Below, piece by piece: positions 56,548 through 64,000 of a stretch of 64,000 bases of DNA. Every line of letters begins with the position of its first letter. Position 1 is the stretch's first letter. The stretch covers positions 124,001-188,000 of the forward strand of contig OZ246020.1 of assembly GCA_965230795.1 (NCBI GenBank). Reading direction: 5' to 3'. Source of the stretch: PZPK01 sp965230795. GTDB taxonomy: Bacteria > Pseudomonadota > Gammaproteobacteria > Pseudomonadales > Oleiphilaceae. The position numbers and the translations under genes were made by a program. Below the pieces are notes generated by a model that was not told the origin of the DNA, ran no database searches, and saw only the letters and a program-made list of their open reading frames with translations.

Positions 56548-57187
56548 AGCTCTGATCCATATATATGGGGTGACAAAATTGGGAGCGCGATTCTAGGTTT
56601 TTTTTTCAAAAATTTCAACGCTTTTTTGAAACTTTGTTTTGACGCGATCCAAGGGTCTTTTAATAAGAAGTTTATATAGATCTTTCTTGTAATGAATGAT
56701 TTATATATAAACGAAAATCTGTAGATAGTTCTAAATATTCTATGAATTACAGTGGTCTAGCTATTTTATATCTATAAGAATAAGTGCTGAAAACTGGCTG
56801 GAGAAAGGGTGAACGAATCTTGGATAAGTTTGGAGAAAAGTTATCCAAAGGGATTTCCTTGTGGTTTTCCACATGTTTATCCCGCTGTAATCATGTTTTC
56901 GAATGGAATAGTAAGGAGCGTTCAAAAAAAAAACTATTTTTGTGCACAAGGGTGTGTATAAGTTCGTAACATAATGATTAATATTAGAAATAATATACAC
57001 AGGTAGAGGGGTAACTTATTTTTCGGCTGGTACATAGGCGTGTTTGTGTATAAAATCAGCACCCTGAAATCAGTCGTGCTATCAATTCTCATCTGGTGAT
57101 TTTCTACGTGTCTGGATCGTTGATACGGGCCAAATGAAATACGACTTGTACGGTTCTTAATATTGATACCTTTTGTAGAGTGTTTAA
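56548..57187. other. Probable chromosomal replication origin (oriC) between rpmH and dnaA
   Basis: This 640-bp gene-free, AT-rich interval separates the all-minus rpmH side from the all-plus dnaA side, as in Pseudomonas. DnaA-box-like 9-mers cluster at 56819-56827 (minus, TTATCCAAG), 56841-56849 (TTATCCAAA), 56865-56873 (TTTTCCACA), 56953-56961 (minus, TTATACACA), 56993-57001 (ATATACACA) and 57045-57053 (minus, TTATACACA). An AT-rich candidate unwinding segment lies at about 56655-56780. It also carries the rpmH promoter and, to the right, the dnaA promoter, for which I could not pick a clear -35/-10. Four GATC sites are scattered at its edges. Confidence 0.85.
56581..56618 (-). promoter_or_regulatory. 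rpmH promoter with GC-rich discriminator
   Basis: Minus strand: TTGAAA (56613-56618), 17-bp spacer with a run of nine A, TAGAAT (56590-56595), then CGCGCTCCC. Both hexamers match the consensus at five of six positions; the discriminator resembles that of mnmG. Confidence 0.8.
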
Positions 57188-58597
57188 GTGACTACATCTT
57201 TGTGGACTGAGTGCCTCAGTAAATTAAAAGAAGAATTACCGGCCCAGCAGTTTAATACCTGGATTCGTCCGCTTCAGGGAGAAAACTCCAATAATAAGCT
57301 TGTCCTCTATGCTCCGAACAAGTTTGTACTTGATTGGGTGGGTGAGAAATTTTTGGGGCGGATAGAAGAGTTGGCCAAGCAAGCGAATGGTCATGATTCG
57401 GTGCCTAAGGTATCGCTTAAAATTGGTTCAGTAGCTGCAAGCAAGCCTGACGCCCCCGTTGGAAAACAAGAAGATCGACGTCGGAACAATAAAGAGACAC
57501 TCTCAAGCATAGTTAATGAAGGATCCAAGCCTAAGACAGTTGATAGGCGAGTGGAAGTTGAAGGGTCTATCAAGCACCAAAGTTTTTTGAACCCTGGTTT
57601 CACGTTTGAAACTTTCGTTGAAGGCAAGTCAAACCAATTAGCCCGTGCTGCGTCTGTGCAGGTTGCGGAAAATCCAGGTGGAGCATACAACCCTTTGTTT
57701 TTGTATGGTGGGGTGGGATTGGGTAAAACCCATCTAATGCATTCTGTCGGCAATGAAATTGTTAAACGAAATCCAAACGCAAAAGTTGTCTATTTGCATT
57801 CTGAACGCTTTGTCGCCGATATGGTCAAGGCGTTGCAGATTAACGCTATCAACGATTTTAAGCGCTACTACCGGTCAGTTGATGCTCTGTTGATTGATGA
57901 CATTCAGTTTTTTGCCCGAAAAGAACGTTCACAAGAAGAGTTTTTTCATACCTTCAATGCCTTGTTGGAAGGTGGTCAGCAAATGATTCTGACCTGCGAT
58001 CGCTATCCAAAGGAAATCGATAACATGGAGGAGCGACTTAAATCCCGCTTTGGTTGGGGCTTAACAGTCATGGTAGAGCCGCCCGAGCTGGAAACCAGGG
58101 TAGCAATACTTATGAAGAAAGCAGAACAAAATAACGTTGCGCTAAGTAGTGAAGCCGCATTTTTTATTGCTCAAAAAATTCGTTCGAATGTACGAGAGTT
58201 GGAAGGAGCATTAAAGTTGGTCGCAGCAAATGCTCACTTTACCGGTCAGGAGATTACTCCGGTATTTATTCGCGAGTGTTTGAAGGATTTGTTGGCACTT
58301 CATGACAAGCAAGTGAGTATTGAAAATATCCAGCGTACTGTAGCGGAATATTACAAGATCAAGGTTGCTGATTTGCTGTCAAAACGTCGTACTCGATCAG
58401 TGACCCGACCTCGACAAATGGCAATGGCTCTGGCTAAAGAGTTGACCAACCACAGCTTACCAGAGATAGGTGATGCGTTTGGTGGACGTGACCATACAAC
58501 CGTTTTGCATGCCTGTAAAAAGATTGTTGAATTGCGTGACAGTGACCCGGGAATCAGAGAAGATCACCATAATTTTATGAAAACTCTAACGACATAA
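57188..58597 (+). CDS. dnaA: Chromosomal replication initiator DnaA
   Basis: Origin-binding AAA+ ATPase of 469 residues. Domain I (LWTECLSKLKEELPAQQFNTWIRPL), a variable linker (about 85-130), the ATPase domain with GGVGLGKTHLMHSVGN, LLIDDIQFF, and the box-binding domain IV signature HSLPEIGDAFGGRDHTTVLHAC are complete. The start is GTG at 57188. First gene on the plus strand to the right of the origin, 17 bp before dnaN. Confidence 0.98.
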   Translation: MTTSLWTECLSKLKEELPAQQFNTWIRPLQGENSNNKLVLYAPNKFVLDWVGEKFLGRIEELAKQANGHDSVPKVSLKIGSVAASKPDAPVGKQEDRRRNNKETLSSIVNEGSKPKTVDRRVEVEGSIKHQSFLNPGFTFETFVEGKSNQLARAASVQVAENPGGAYNPLFLYGGVGLGKTHLMHSVGNEIVKRNPNAKVVYLHSERFVADMVKALQINAINDFKRYYRSVDALLIDDIQFFARKERSQEEFFHTFNALLEGGQQMILTCDRYPKEIDNMEERLKSRFGWGLTVMVEPPELETRVAILMKKAEQNNVALSSEAAFFIAQKIRSNVRELEGALKLVAANAHFTGQEITPVFIRECLKDLLALHDKQVSIENIQRTVAEYYKIKVADLLSKRRTRSVTRPRQMAMALAKELTNHSLPEIGDAFGGRDHTTVLHACKKIVELRDSDPGIREDHHNFMKTLTT

Positions 58598-58614
58598 AAG
58601 GCGAGTCAAAAGAA

Positions 58615-59718
58615 ATGAAATTGAGCATTGCGAGAGATGAAATACTGACACCGCTACAGATTATTTCAGGTGTTGTAGAACGAAAACAAACGATGCCAGT
58701 TCTCTCGAATATCTTGGTCATCGCAGAGTCCGATAAAGTGACATTAACTGGAACAAACATGGAGGTGGAACTGGTATGTCAGCTCCAAGGTGTATCTGTC
58801 CAAGAGACAGGCGAAATCACCATTCCTGCCAGAAAACTGTCTGATATATGTCGTTCACTTCCAACAGATAGCGAAATCGATTTATCACTGGAAGGTGACA
58901 AGCTTCATTTGAGGTCAGGTAAGAGTCATTTTACTTTGTCTACCTTACCGGCCGATCAGTTTCCCAATATAGAAGAAGGGCAGCACGATATTGCGGTAAG
59001 TTTCTCTCAGAAAGATTTCAAATCCATGTTGGATTCTACTGCCTTTGCTATGGCACAGCAGGATGTCCGTTATTACTTGAATGGTATGTTGCTAGAGCTG
59101 GGTGATCGTTACGTGCGTACGGTAGCGACTGATGGACACCGCTTGGCAATGACAACATTAGATACTGATCTAAGTGTGGACCAGGCGCGACAGATTATTG
59201 TGCCCCGAAAGGGCGTACTAGAGTTTGGTCGCCTGTTGTCTGATGTTGATGATGAGATAGTGGTCTCCATTGGCGAAAACCACATATTTTCACAGATCAA
59301 CAATTACAGGTTTACATCGAAGTTGATAGACGGGAAGTTTCCAGATTACAACCGGGTGATACCAAAAGGTGGTGATAAAATTCTGGTTGCTGATAGAGAA
59401 GCCTTGAAAGATATGTTTGCGCGCGCAAGTATTTTGTCACACGAAAATATTCGAGGCGTTCAGCTTCAATTAACGACTAACCAGTTGCAGGTATTTGCAA
59501 ACAATCCGGAACATGAACAGGCTGAAGATTGTTTGGATGTTATCTATGAAGGAGACGACTTGCAGATTGGTTTCAATGTAAGTTATCTGATTGATGTCAT
59601 GAATGTGATTTCAGACGACAGCGTTAAGTTGACGCTGTCCAATGCAAGTTCATCGGCATTGATTGAGTCTACTGATAATCAGGATAGCGTGTACGTCATT
59701 ATGCCCATGCGTTTGTAG
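58615..59718 (+). CDS. dnaN: DNA polymerase III beta sliding clamp
   Basis: Ring-shaped processivity clamp, 367 residues (E. coli 366). Three repeated clamp folds; motifs NGMLLELGDRYVRTVATDGHRLA, LIDGKFPDYNRVIP and the C-terminal YVIMPMRL that forms the partner-binding pocket. Confidence 0.98.
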   Translation: MKLSIARDEILTPLQIISGVVERKQTMPVLSNILVIAESDKVTLTGTNMEVELVCQLQGVSVQETGEITIPARKLSDICRSLPTDSEIDLSLEGDKLHLRSGKSHFTLSTLPADQFPNIEEGQHDIAVSFSQKDFKSMLDSTAFAMAQQDVRYYLNGMLLELGDRYVRTVATDGHRLAMTTLDTDLSVDQARQIIVPRKGVLEFGRLLSDVDDEIVVSIGENHIFSQINNYRFTSKLIDGKFPDYNRVIPKGGDKILVADREALKDMFARASILSHENIRGVQLQLTTNQLQVFANNPEHEQAEDCLDVIYEGDDLQIGFNVSYLIDVMNVISDDSVKLTLSNASSSALIESTDNQDSVYVIMPMRL

Positions 59719-59788
59719 TATTGGGTAAAACGATTTGAGTTTCGGTAACAAGAAGCAAGAGCAGTTAATAGGGAGAGGGACACGCTAT

Positions 59789-61057
59789 ATGAGCTTATTT
59801 CTCAATTCATTGAAAGGCTCACTAAGATTGGGTCAAACCGCATTTGTTCTGGTAAAAAATGGTACATCCTGGCTCGCTGGTGATCGCCCACCTAATCCAC
59901 AGCTGTTGAGAAAAGTATTTGAAGAGCTTGGTGCTACCTATATTAAGCTTGGGCAATTTATCGCTAGCTCGCCAACGTTTTTTCCAAAGGAATATGTAGA
60001 AGAATTTCAGCATTGTCTGGATCGAACAAGCCCATTCGAATTTTCTGTTGCCAAAAATATTATTGAATCGGATCTTGGGAAGCCTCTTGAGGAGGTGTAT
60101 TCGTTCGTTGATCCAAAAGCCCTTGCATCTGCTTCCATCGCTCAGGTACATGCGGCCAGATTGATTACAGGTGAAGACGTTGTAATAAAAATACAGAAGC
60201 CTGGTGTAGAAAATATCTTGCTTACTGATCTAAATTTCCTCTACGCCTCTGCCAGAATACTGGAGTATCTCGCTCCTAAACTATCTTGGACATCTCTTTC
60301 TGGAGTCGTCGAGGAAATTCAGAAAACCATGATGGAAGAGTGTGACTTTTTAAAAGAAGCTCAGAACCTGAAAGACTTCGCTGAGTTTCTGAGACGAACG
60401 GATAACGAAGATGTTCTGGTTCCGAAAGTTTTTGAGCAAGCGAGTTCTCGGAAAGTGCTGACGATGGAAAGGTTTTATGGAGTGTCTTTGACTGATCTAG
60501 ATACTATTCGCCGTTATTGCTCGGACCCGGAAAGAACCTTGATTACAGCGATGAATACCTGGTTCTCCAGTTTGACACAATGTGAGTTTTTCCATGCAGA
60601 CGTACATGCAGGAAATTTGATGGTGTTGGAGAACGGTAAAGTAGGGTTTATTGATTTTGGTATTGTTGGAAGGATTAGTCCGGGAACCTGGGAGGCAGTA
60701 TCAGATTTTATTTCAGCAATTATGATCGGTAATTTTCATGGGATGGCGGACTCCATGGTGCGTATAGGAATTACAGACAAGGACGTCAACGTTGAATCTT
60801 TAGCGAATGATTTACGACGCTTGTTCAACAGGCTAGATGTAATGGTTCCTGATGACGCACTTATGGATTTTAAAGGGGAAGATGACATCAATAATATTTT
60901 GATGGATATGGTGAAAGTAGGGGAAGACAATGGTATTCATTTTCCTCGCGAGTTTGCGTTACTGTTGAAACAGTTTTTGTATTTCGACCGGTACGTGCAC
61001 GTTCTTGCCCCGGAACTGGATATGTTCGTTGATGAAAGACTAAATATGCTCCATTAG
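59789..61057 (+). CDS. ABC1/UbiB-family atypical kinase
   Basis: A 422-residue protein of the AarF/ABC1/UbiB superfamily, whose members support ubiquinone synthesis or lipid metabolism through an atypical kinase/ATPase fold. Visible motifs: KxGQ (K53-Q56 in YIKLGQFIASSP), the Ala-rich loop ASASIAQVHAA, the Lys of VVIKIQKPG, EECDFLKEAQNL, the catalytic HADVHAGNLMV and the metal-binding IDFGIVG. The two C-terminal membrane helices of true UbiB are not seen; the protein stops at MFVDERLNMLH. I chose ATG at 59789 (GAGAGGG upstream); an in-frame TTG at 59735 would add 18 residues. It separates dnaN from recF, which is unusual. Confidence 0.88.
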   Translation: MSLFLNSLKGSLRLGQTAFVLVKNGTSWLAGDRPPNPQLLRKVFEELGATYIKLGQFIASSPTFFPKEYVEEFQHCLDRTSPFEFSVAKNIIESDLGKPLEEVYSFVDPKALASASIAQVHAARLITGEDVVIKIQKPGVENILLTDLNFLYASARILEYLAPKLSWTSLSGVVEEIQKTMMEECDFLKEAQNLKDFAEFLRRTDNEDVLVPKVFEQASSRKVLTMERFYGVSLTDLDTIRRYCSDPERTLITAMNTWFSSLTQCEFFHADVHAGNLMVLENGKVGFIDFGIVGRISPGTWEAVSDFISAIMIGNFHGMADSMVRIGITDKDVNVESLANDLRRLFNRLDVMVPDDALMDFKGEDDINNILMDMVKVGEDNGIHFPREFALLLKQFLYFDRYVHVLAPELDMFVDERLNMLH

Positions 61058-61121
61058 TAACTGTGGGGTTATTTTCGTTCTACTCTCGCTTCCTGTTGAT
61101 CAGTCAGTCTTGTTTGCCAAT

Positions 61122-61145
61122 CAGATTTGTACCAGCCAGATTTGT
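61122..61145 (+). repeat. Direct repeat upstream of recF
   Basis: CAGATTTGT occurs twice (61122-61130 and 61137-61145) with a 15-bp period in the 186-bp spacer before recF. It could be a protein-binding site; no known consensus fits. Confidence 0.35.
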
Positions 61146-61243
61146 CGTCACACTTTCCATAATTTAGTGAAGTTATCTATGCACATTGTCTTGATTATTT
61201 TTGGCAAGCCTGGAATTGGCTGGTAATTTGTCTCGAGCATTCG

Positions 61244-62359
61244 ATGCCTATTTTTTCTGTCCGTGCTGACAACTTTAGAAATCTGTCCCCAAAAACTATC
61301 GAGCTGCATCCACATCTAAATTTTTTGTTTGGGGCGAATGCATCCGGAAAAACAAGTTTTTTAGAGGCGATATATTTCCTTTCTTCTGCCAAGTCTTTTC
61401 GTACACATAAAATACAGAATATTTTCAAAAAGACCGATGATTCGGAAGTACGCGAAGTTCTGGTTTTCGGAAGTACTGGCTCGGGTTCAAAAGAAGGACA
61501 GGATAAACAGGGCGTTAAAAAATCTATAGATGGCCAAACCTCCATAAGGATGAATGGTGAAAGCCTCAAAAGTTCAGCAGAGCTGGCTCGCACCTTGCCA
61601 GTTATAGTGATTGAACCAAGGAGTTTCGACCTGTTAGTTGGGGGACCAAAAGTAAGAAGAAAATTTTTGGATTGGGGAGTGTTCCACGTGGAACAGGATT
61701 TTCCATACATCTGGAAATCCTTCTCACAATGCCTAAAACAGCGGAATAGCGTTCTTCGAAGTGGTAGAATTGACGATAATCTTTTGAATATCTGGTCTAC
61801 GAAATTAGCGCACTATGGTGAGCAACTAAGCGCATTGCGTGGTAAATATTTAAATGATTTCGAAGAAAAATTCATAGCCAACCTAAAAGAATTTGGCATA
61901 ACTGATGAAATCCGCATTTCGTACTACAGAGGCTGGGATAAGGATCTACCACTAGAGTCAATACTTGGAACGCACGTTAATAGTGATCGCGATAAAGGCG
62001 TTACGAGTTACGGGCCGCAAAGAGCCGATTTAAGGATTAGGCTTGGTCGGGTTAACGCTGCTGAGGTGCTTTCTAGAGGTCAACAAAAACTAGTGGTTCT
62101 GGCTCTCCACTTGGCTCATGTTCAGGTCTTACTTCGAGCTCGTGGTGTCGGAGCTACGGTTCTGATTGATGATATCTATGCCGAGCTGGATAAGGATAAT
62201 ATTAATAGAGTATTTGGATATCTGAAAGAACTGCGGTCCCAAGTTGTATGTACTGCCTTGGCTTTAGACGTGGCTAATCTGGGTATTGAACCTGGAAGAA
62301 ATTGCAAATTGTTCCACGTGGAACATGGTGATGTTTCTGAAATATCAGAGACATTGTGA
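61244..62359 (+). CDS. recF: DNA replication and repair protein RecF
   Basis: SMC-like ATPase that loads RecA at gaps with RecO and RecR. The 371 residues have Walker A FLFGANASGKTSFLEAIYFL, the signature LSRGQQKLVVLALHLA, and Walker B ATVLIDDIYAELD. An insertion of about 25 polar residues after VLVFGST (GSGSKEGQDKQGVKKSID) makes it slightly longer than E. coli RecF (357). Two parS sites lie within the coding sequence and both encode Phe-His-Val-Glu. Confidence 0.96.
   Translation: MPIFSVRADNFRNLSPKTIELHPHLNFLFGANASGKTSFLEAIYFLSSAKSFRTHKIQNIFKKTDDSEVREVLVFGSTGSGSKEGQDKQGVKKSIDGQTSIRMNGESLKSSAELARTLPVIVIEPRSFDLLVGGPKVRRKFLDWGVFHVEQDFPYIWKSFSQCLKQRNSVLRSGRIDDNLLNIWSTKLAHYGEQLSALRGKYLNDFEEKFIANLKEFGITDEIRISYYRGWDKDLPLESILGTHVNSDRDKGVTSYGPQRADLRIRLGRVNAAEVLSRGQQKLVVLALHLAHVQVLLRARGVGATVLIDDIYAELDKDNINRVFGYLKELRSQVVCTALALDVANLGIEPGRNCKLFHVEHGDVSEISETL
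61680..61695. promoter_or_regulatory. parS site 1 (ParB binding)
   Basis: Perfect 16-bp palindrome TGTTCCACGTGGAACA, the canonical parS of pseudomonads and many other bacteria, inside recF about 4.7 kb from the origin. Confidence 0.95.
62310..62325. promoter_or_regulatory. parS site 2 (ParB binding)
   Basis: Second perfect TGTTCCACGTGGAACA, 630 bp after the first, near the 3' end of recF. Confidence 0.95.
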
Positions 62360-62451
62360 CAAATTAATTGAATCTTATTGGCAGTGAACGCGTATAGGTT
62401 TAGGTATCGATCTGTTTACAAGCACTGCGTGAAGTTATGGAGCAAAATCGA

Positions 62452-64000
62452 ATGAGTGAAAACCAAAATAACTATGACTCTTCAAGCATAAAGGTTCTTA
62501 AAGGTCTTGATGCGGTACGAAAACGCCCGGGTATGTATATCGGTGATACGGATGACGGAACCGGGCTCCATCACATGGTATTTGAGGTTGTAGACAACTC
62601 CATAGACGAAGCATTGGCGGGCTTCTGCTCGGAAATTAAGATCACCATCCATCCGGACGAATCAATAACTGTTTCAGATGATGGCAGGGGCATCCCGACG
62701 GATATCCACGAGGAAGAGGGTAAATCCGCGGCAGAAGTTATCATGACGGTGCTACATGCCGGTGGTAAATTCGATGACAACACGTATAAGGTGTCTGGCG
62801 GATTGCATGGCGTTGGTGTCTCCGTTGTTAATGCGCTATCAAGCACGTTAAAGCTTACGATTAGACGTGCTGGTAAAGTTCACGAACAGACTTACCATAA
62901 TGGTGTTCCGGAAAAGGCATTGGAAATTGTTGGAGACACTGACAAGACAGGAACAGAAGTCCACTTTATTCCTTCCCAAGACACCTTCTCAAATATCGAA
63001 TTTCACTATGACATATTGGCCAAACGCATTCGGGAACTGGCATTTCTAAACTCCGGCGTGCGTATAGTTTTGAAAGATGAACGCTCGGGAAAAGAAGAGG
63101 TTTTCGAGTATGAGGGTGGATTAAAAGCCTTTGTTGAATATCTTAATACCAACAAAAATACAATTAATCGGGTGTTTTACTTCTCTACATTTCGCGAAGA
63201 AGACGGAGTTGGCGTAGAAGTAGCGTTACAGTGGAATGACTCGTTTCAGGAAAATATTTTTTGTTTTACCAACAATATCCCTCAACGAGATGGCGGTACA
63301 CACCTTGCCGGATTCAGGGCCTCTTTAACTCGTAGTTTGAACTCATATATTGAAAAAGAAGGTTTGGCAAAAAATTCAAAAGTGAGTACTTCTGGCGATG
63401 ATGCCAGGGAAGGTCTCACGGCTATAATTTCTGTCAAAGTTCCGGATCCAAAATTCAGTTCTCAAACCAAAGACAAACTAGTCTCTTCTGAAGTTAAGTC
63501 AGCTGTTGAACAAGAGATGAATTCGTCGATGTCAGAATATCTGGCAGAGTATCCACAGGAAGCTAAAGCAGTTGTTGGGAAAATGATGGAGGCTGCTCGC
63601 GCCAGGGAAGCTGCAAGAAAGGCAAGGGAAATGACGCGACGTAAAGGAGCGCTCGATATTGCAGGGTTACCCGGTAAATTGGCGGACTGTCAGGAAAAAG
63701 ATCCTGCCTTGTCAGAGTTGTATATTGTGGAGGGTGATTCAGCAGGAGGATCTGCTAAACAGGGAAGAGATCGTAAAACTCAGGCTATTCTTCCTTTGAA
63801 AGGAAAAATTCTGAATGTGGAGAAGGCGCGTTTCGATAAAATGCTCTCTTCAGCCGAAGTTGGGACCTTAATTACGGCTTTGGGATGCGGAATCGGTAGA
63901 GAAGAATATAACATCGAGAAGCTGCGCTATCACAACATCATAATTATGACGGATGCTGATGTAGACGGCTCTCACATCAGAACATTGCTGCTTACTTTCT
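62452..64000 (+). CDS. gyrB: DNA gyrase subunit B (3' end outside window)
   Basis: ATPase subunit of gyrase. 516 codons are present of about 800. Visible are KVLKGLDAVRKRPGMYIGD, EVVDNSIDEALAG (Mg-ATP site), GGLHGVGVSVVNALS, the QTKDKLVSSEV region with the ATP-contacting Lys, and the start of the Toprim domain (LYIVEGDSAGGSAKQGRDR, IIMTDADVDGSHIRTLLL). I chose the ATG at 62452 (GGAG nine bases upstream); an ATG at 62437 is in frame. Confidence 0.97.
   Translation, partial: MSENQNNYDSSSIKVLKGLDAVRKRPGMYIGDTDDGTGLHHMVFEVVDNSIDEALAGFCSEIKITIHPDESITVSDDGRGIPTDIHEEEGKSAAEVIMTVLHAGGKFDDNTYKVSGGLHGVGVSVVNALSSTLKLTIRRAGKVHEQTYHNGVPEKALEIVGDTDKTGTEVHFIPSQDTFSNIEFHYDILAKRIRELAFLNSGVRIVLKDERSGKEEVFEYEGGLKAFVEYLNTNKNTINRVFYFSTFREEDGVGVEVALQWNDSFQENIFCFTNNIPQRDGGTHLAGFRASLTRSLNSYIEKEGLAKNSKVSTSGDDAREGLTAIISVKVPDPKFSSQTKDKLVSSEVKSAVEQEMNSSMSEYLAEYPQEAKAVVGKMMEAARAREAARKAREMTRRKGALDIAGLPGKLADCQEKDPALSELYIVEGDSAGGSAKQGRDRKTQAILPLKGKILNVEKARFDKMLSSAEVGTLITALGCGIGREEYNIEKLRYHNIIIMTDADVDGSHIRTLLLTF

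Noticed and set aside
56761..57000. Short open frames inside the rpmH-dnaA spacer
   Set aside because: Low-complexity translations in AT-rich origin DNA without ribosome sites; the region is better explained as oriC.

Overview
The window is 64 kb of a gammaproteobacterial chromosome that spans the replication origin. Gene content and order are Pseudomonas-like in the broad sense (Pseudomonadales/Oceanospirillales/Cellvibrionales type). The evidence is the series pilG-H-I-J-K / gshB / tonB / yqgE / ruvX / pyrR / pyrB / inactive pyrC', the block rsmD / ftsY-E-X / rpoH, and the block glmS / glmU / atp operon / parB-parA / rsmG-mnmG / mnmE-yidC-yidD-rnpA-rpmH followed by dnaA-dnaN-recF-gyrB. Base composition is moderate and becomes visibly AT-richer in the dnaA-gyrB part. 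I cannot name the genus. I saw no rRNA, tRNA, CRISPR, insertion sequence or prophage.

Layout. 1-4.2 kb (minus): the Pil-Chp chemosensory system of type IV pili; pilK is cut by the window edge. 4.5-10.8 kb (plus): glutathione synthetase, a TonB protein, yqgE, ruvX and the pyrimidine genes pyrR-pyrB-pyrC', then a small membrane-anchored helix-hairpin-helix protein. 10.8-16.4 kb: HU (minus), a lipoprotein and a fused TRAP-type permease (plus), and PEP carboxykinase (minus). 16.6-24.9 kb: Hsp33/Hsp15/YrfG, CysQ, a small envelope protein, MutM, a lone HyuA-type ATPase, a fatty-acid desaturase and RsmD. 25-35.1 kb (mostly plus): FtsY (with a 13-copy hexanucleotide repeat), FtsE, FtsX, RpoH, two glyoxylate/hydroxypyruvate enzymes, DjlA, a two-component pair, GreB and two unknown small proteins.

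35.1-56.6 kb is entirely on the minus strand: glmS, glmU, the nine-gene atp operon, parB-parA, rsmG-mnmG, a lysophospholipid transporter/acyltransferase fusion, mnmE, yidC, yidD, rnpA and rpmH. 57.2-64 kb is entirely on the plus strand: dnaA, dnaN, an ABC1/UbiB-like kinase gene inserted before recF, recF and gyrB (cut by the window end). This sharp strand switch, with clustered DnaA-box-like 9-mers at 56.82-57.05 kb, places oriC between rpmH and dnaA. A second AT-rich interval upstream of mnmG (50.56-50.68 kb) carries two perfect TTATCCACA boxes. Two perfect parS sites lie inside recF, matching the linked parAB pair.

The window is mostly conserved housekeeping sequence. The points most worth following up are the two DnaA-box regions on either side of mnmE-rpmH, the parS sites written into the recF reading frame, the ABC1 kinase between dnaN and recF that lacks the usual C-terminal membrane helices, the repeat tract and predicted membrane helix in FtsY, and the TRAP permease with a companion lipoprotein but no visible substrate-binding protein.
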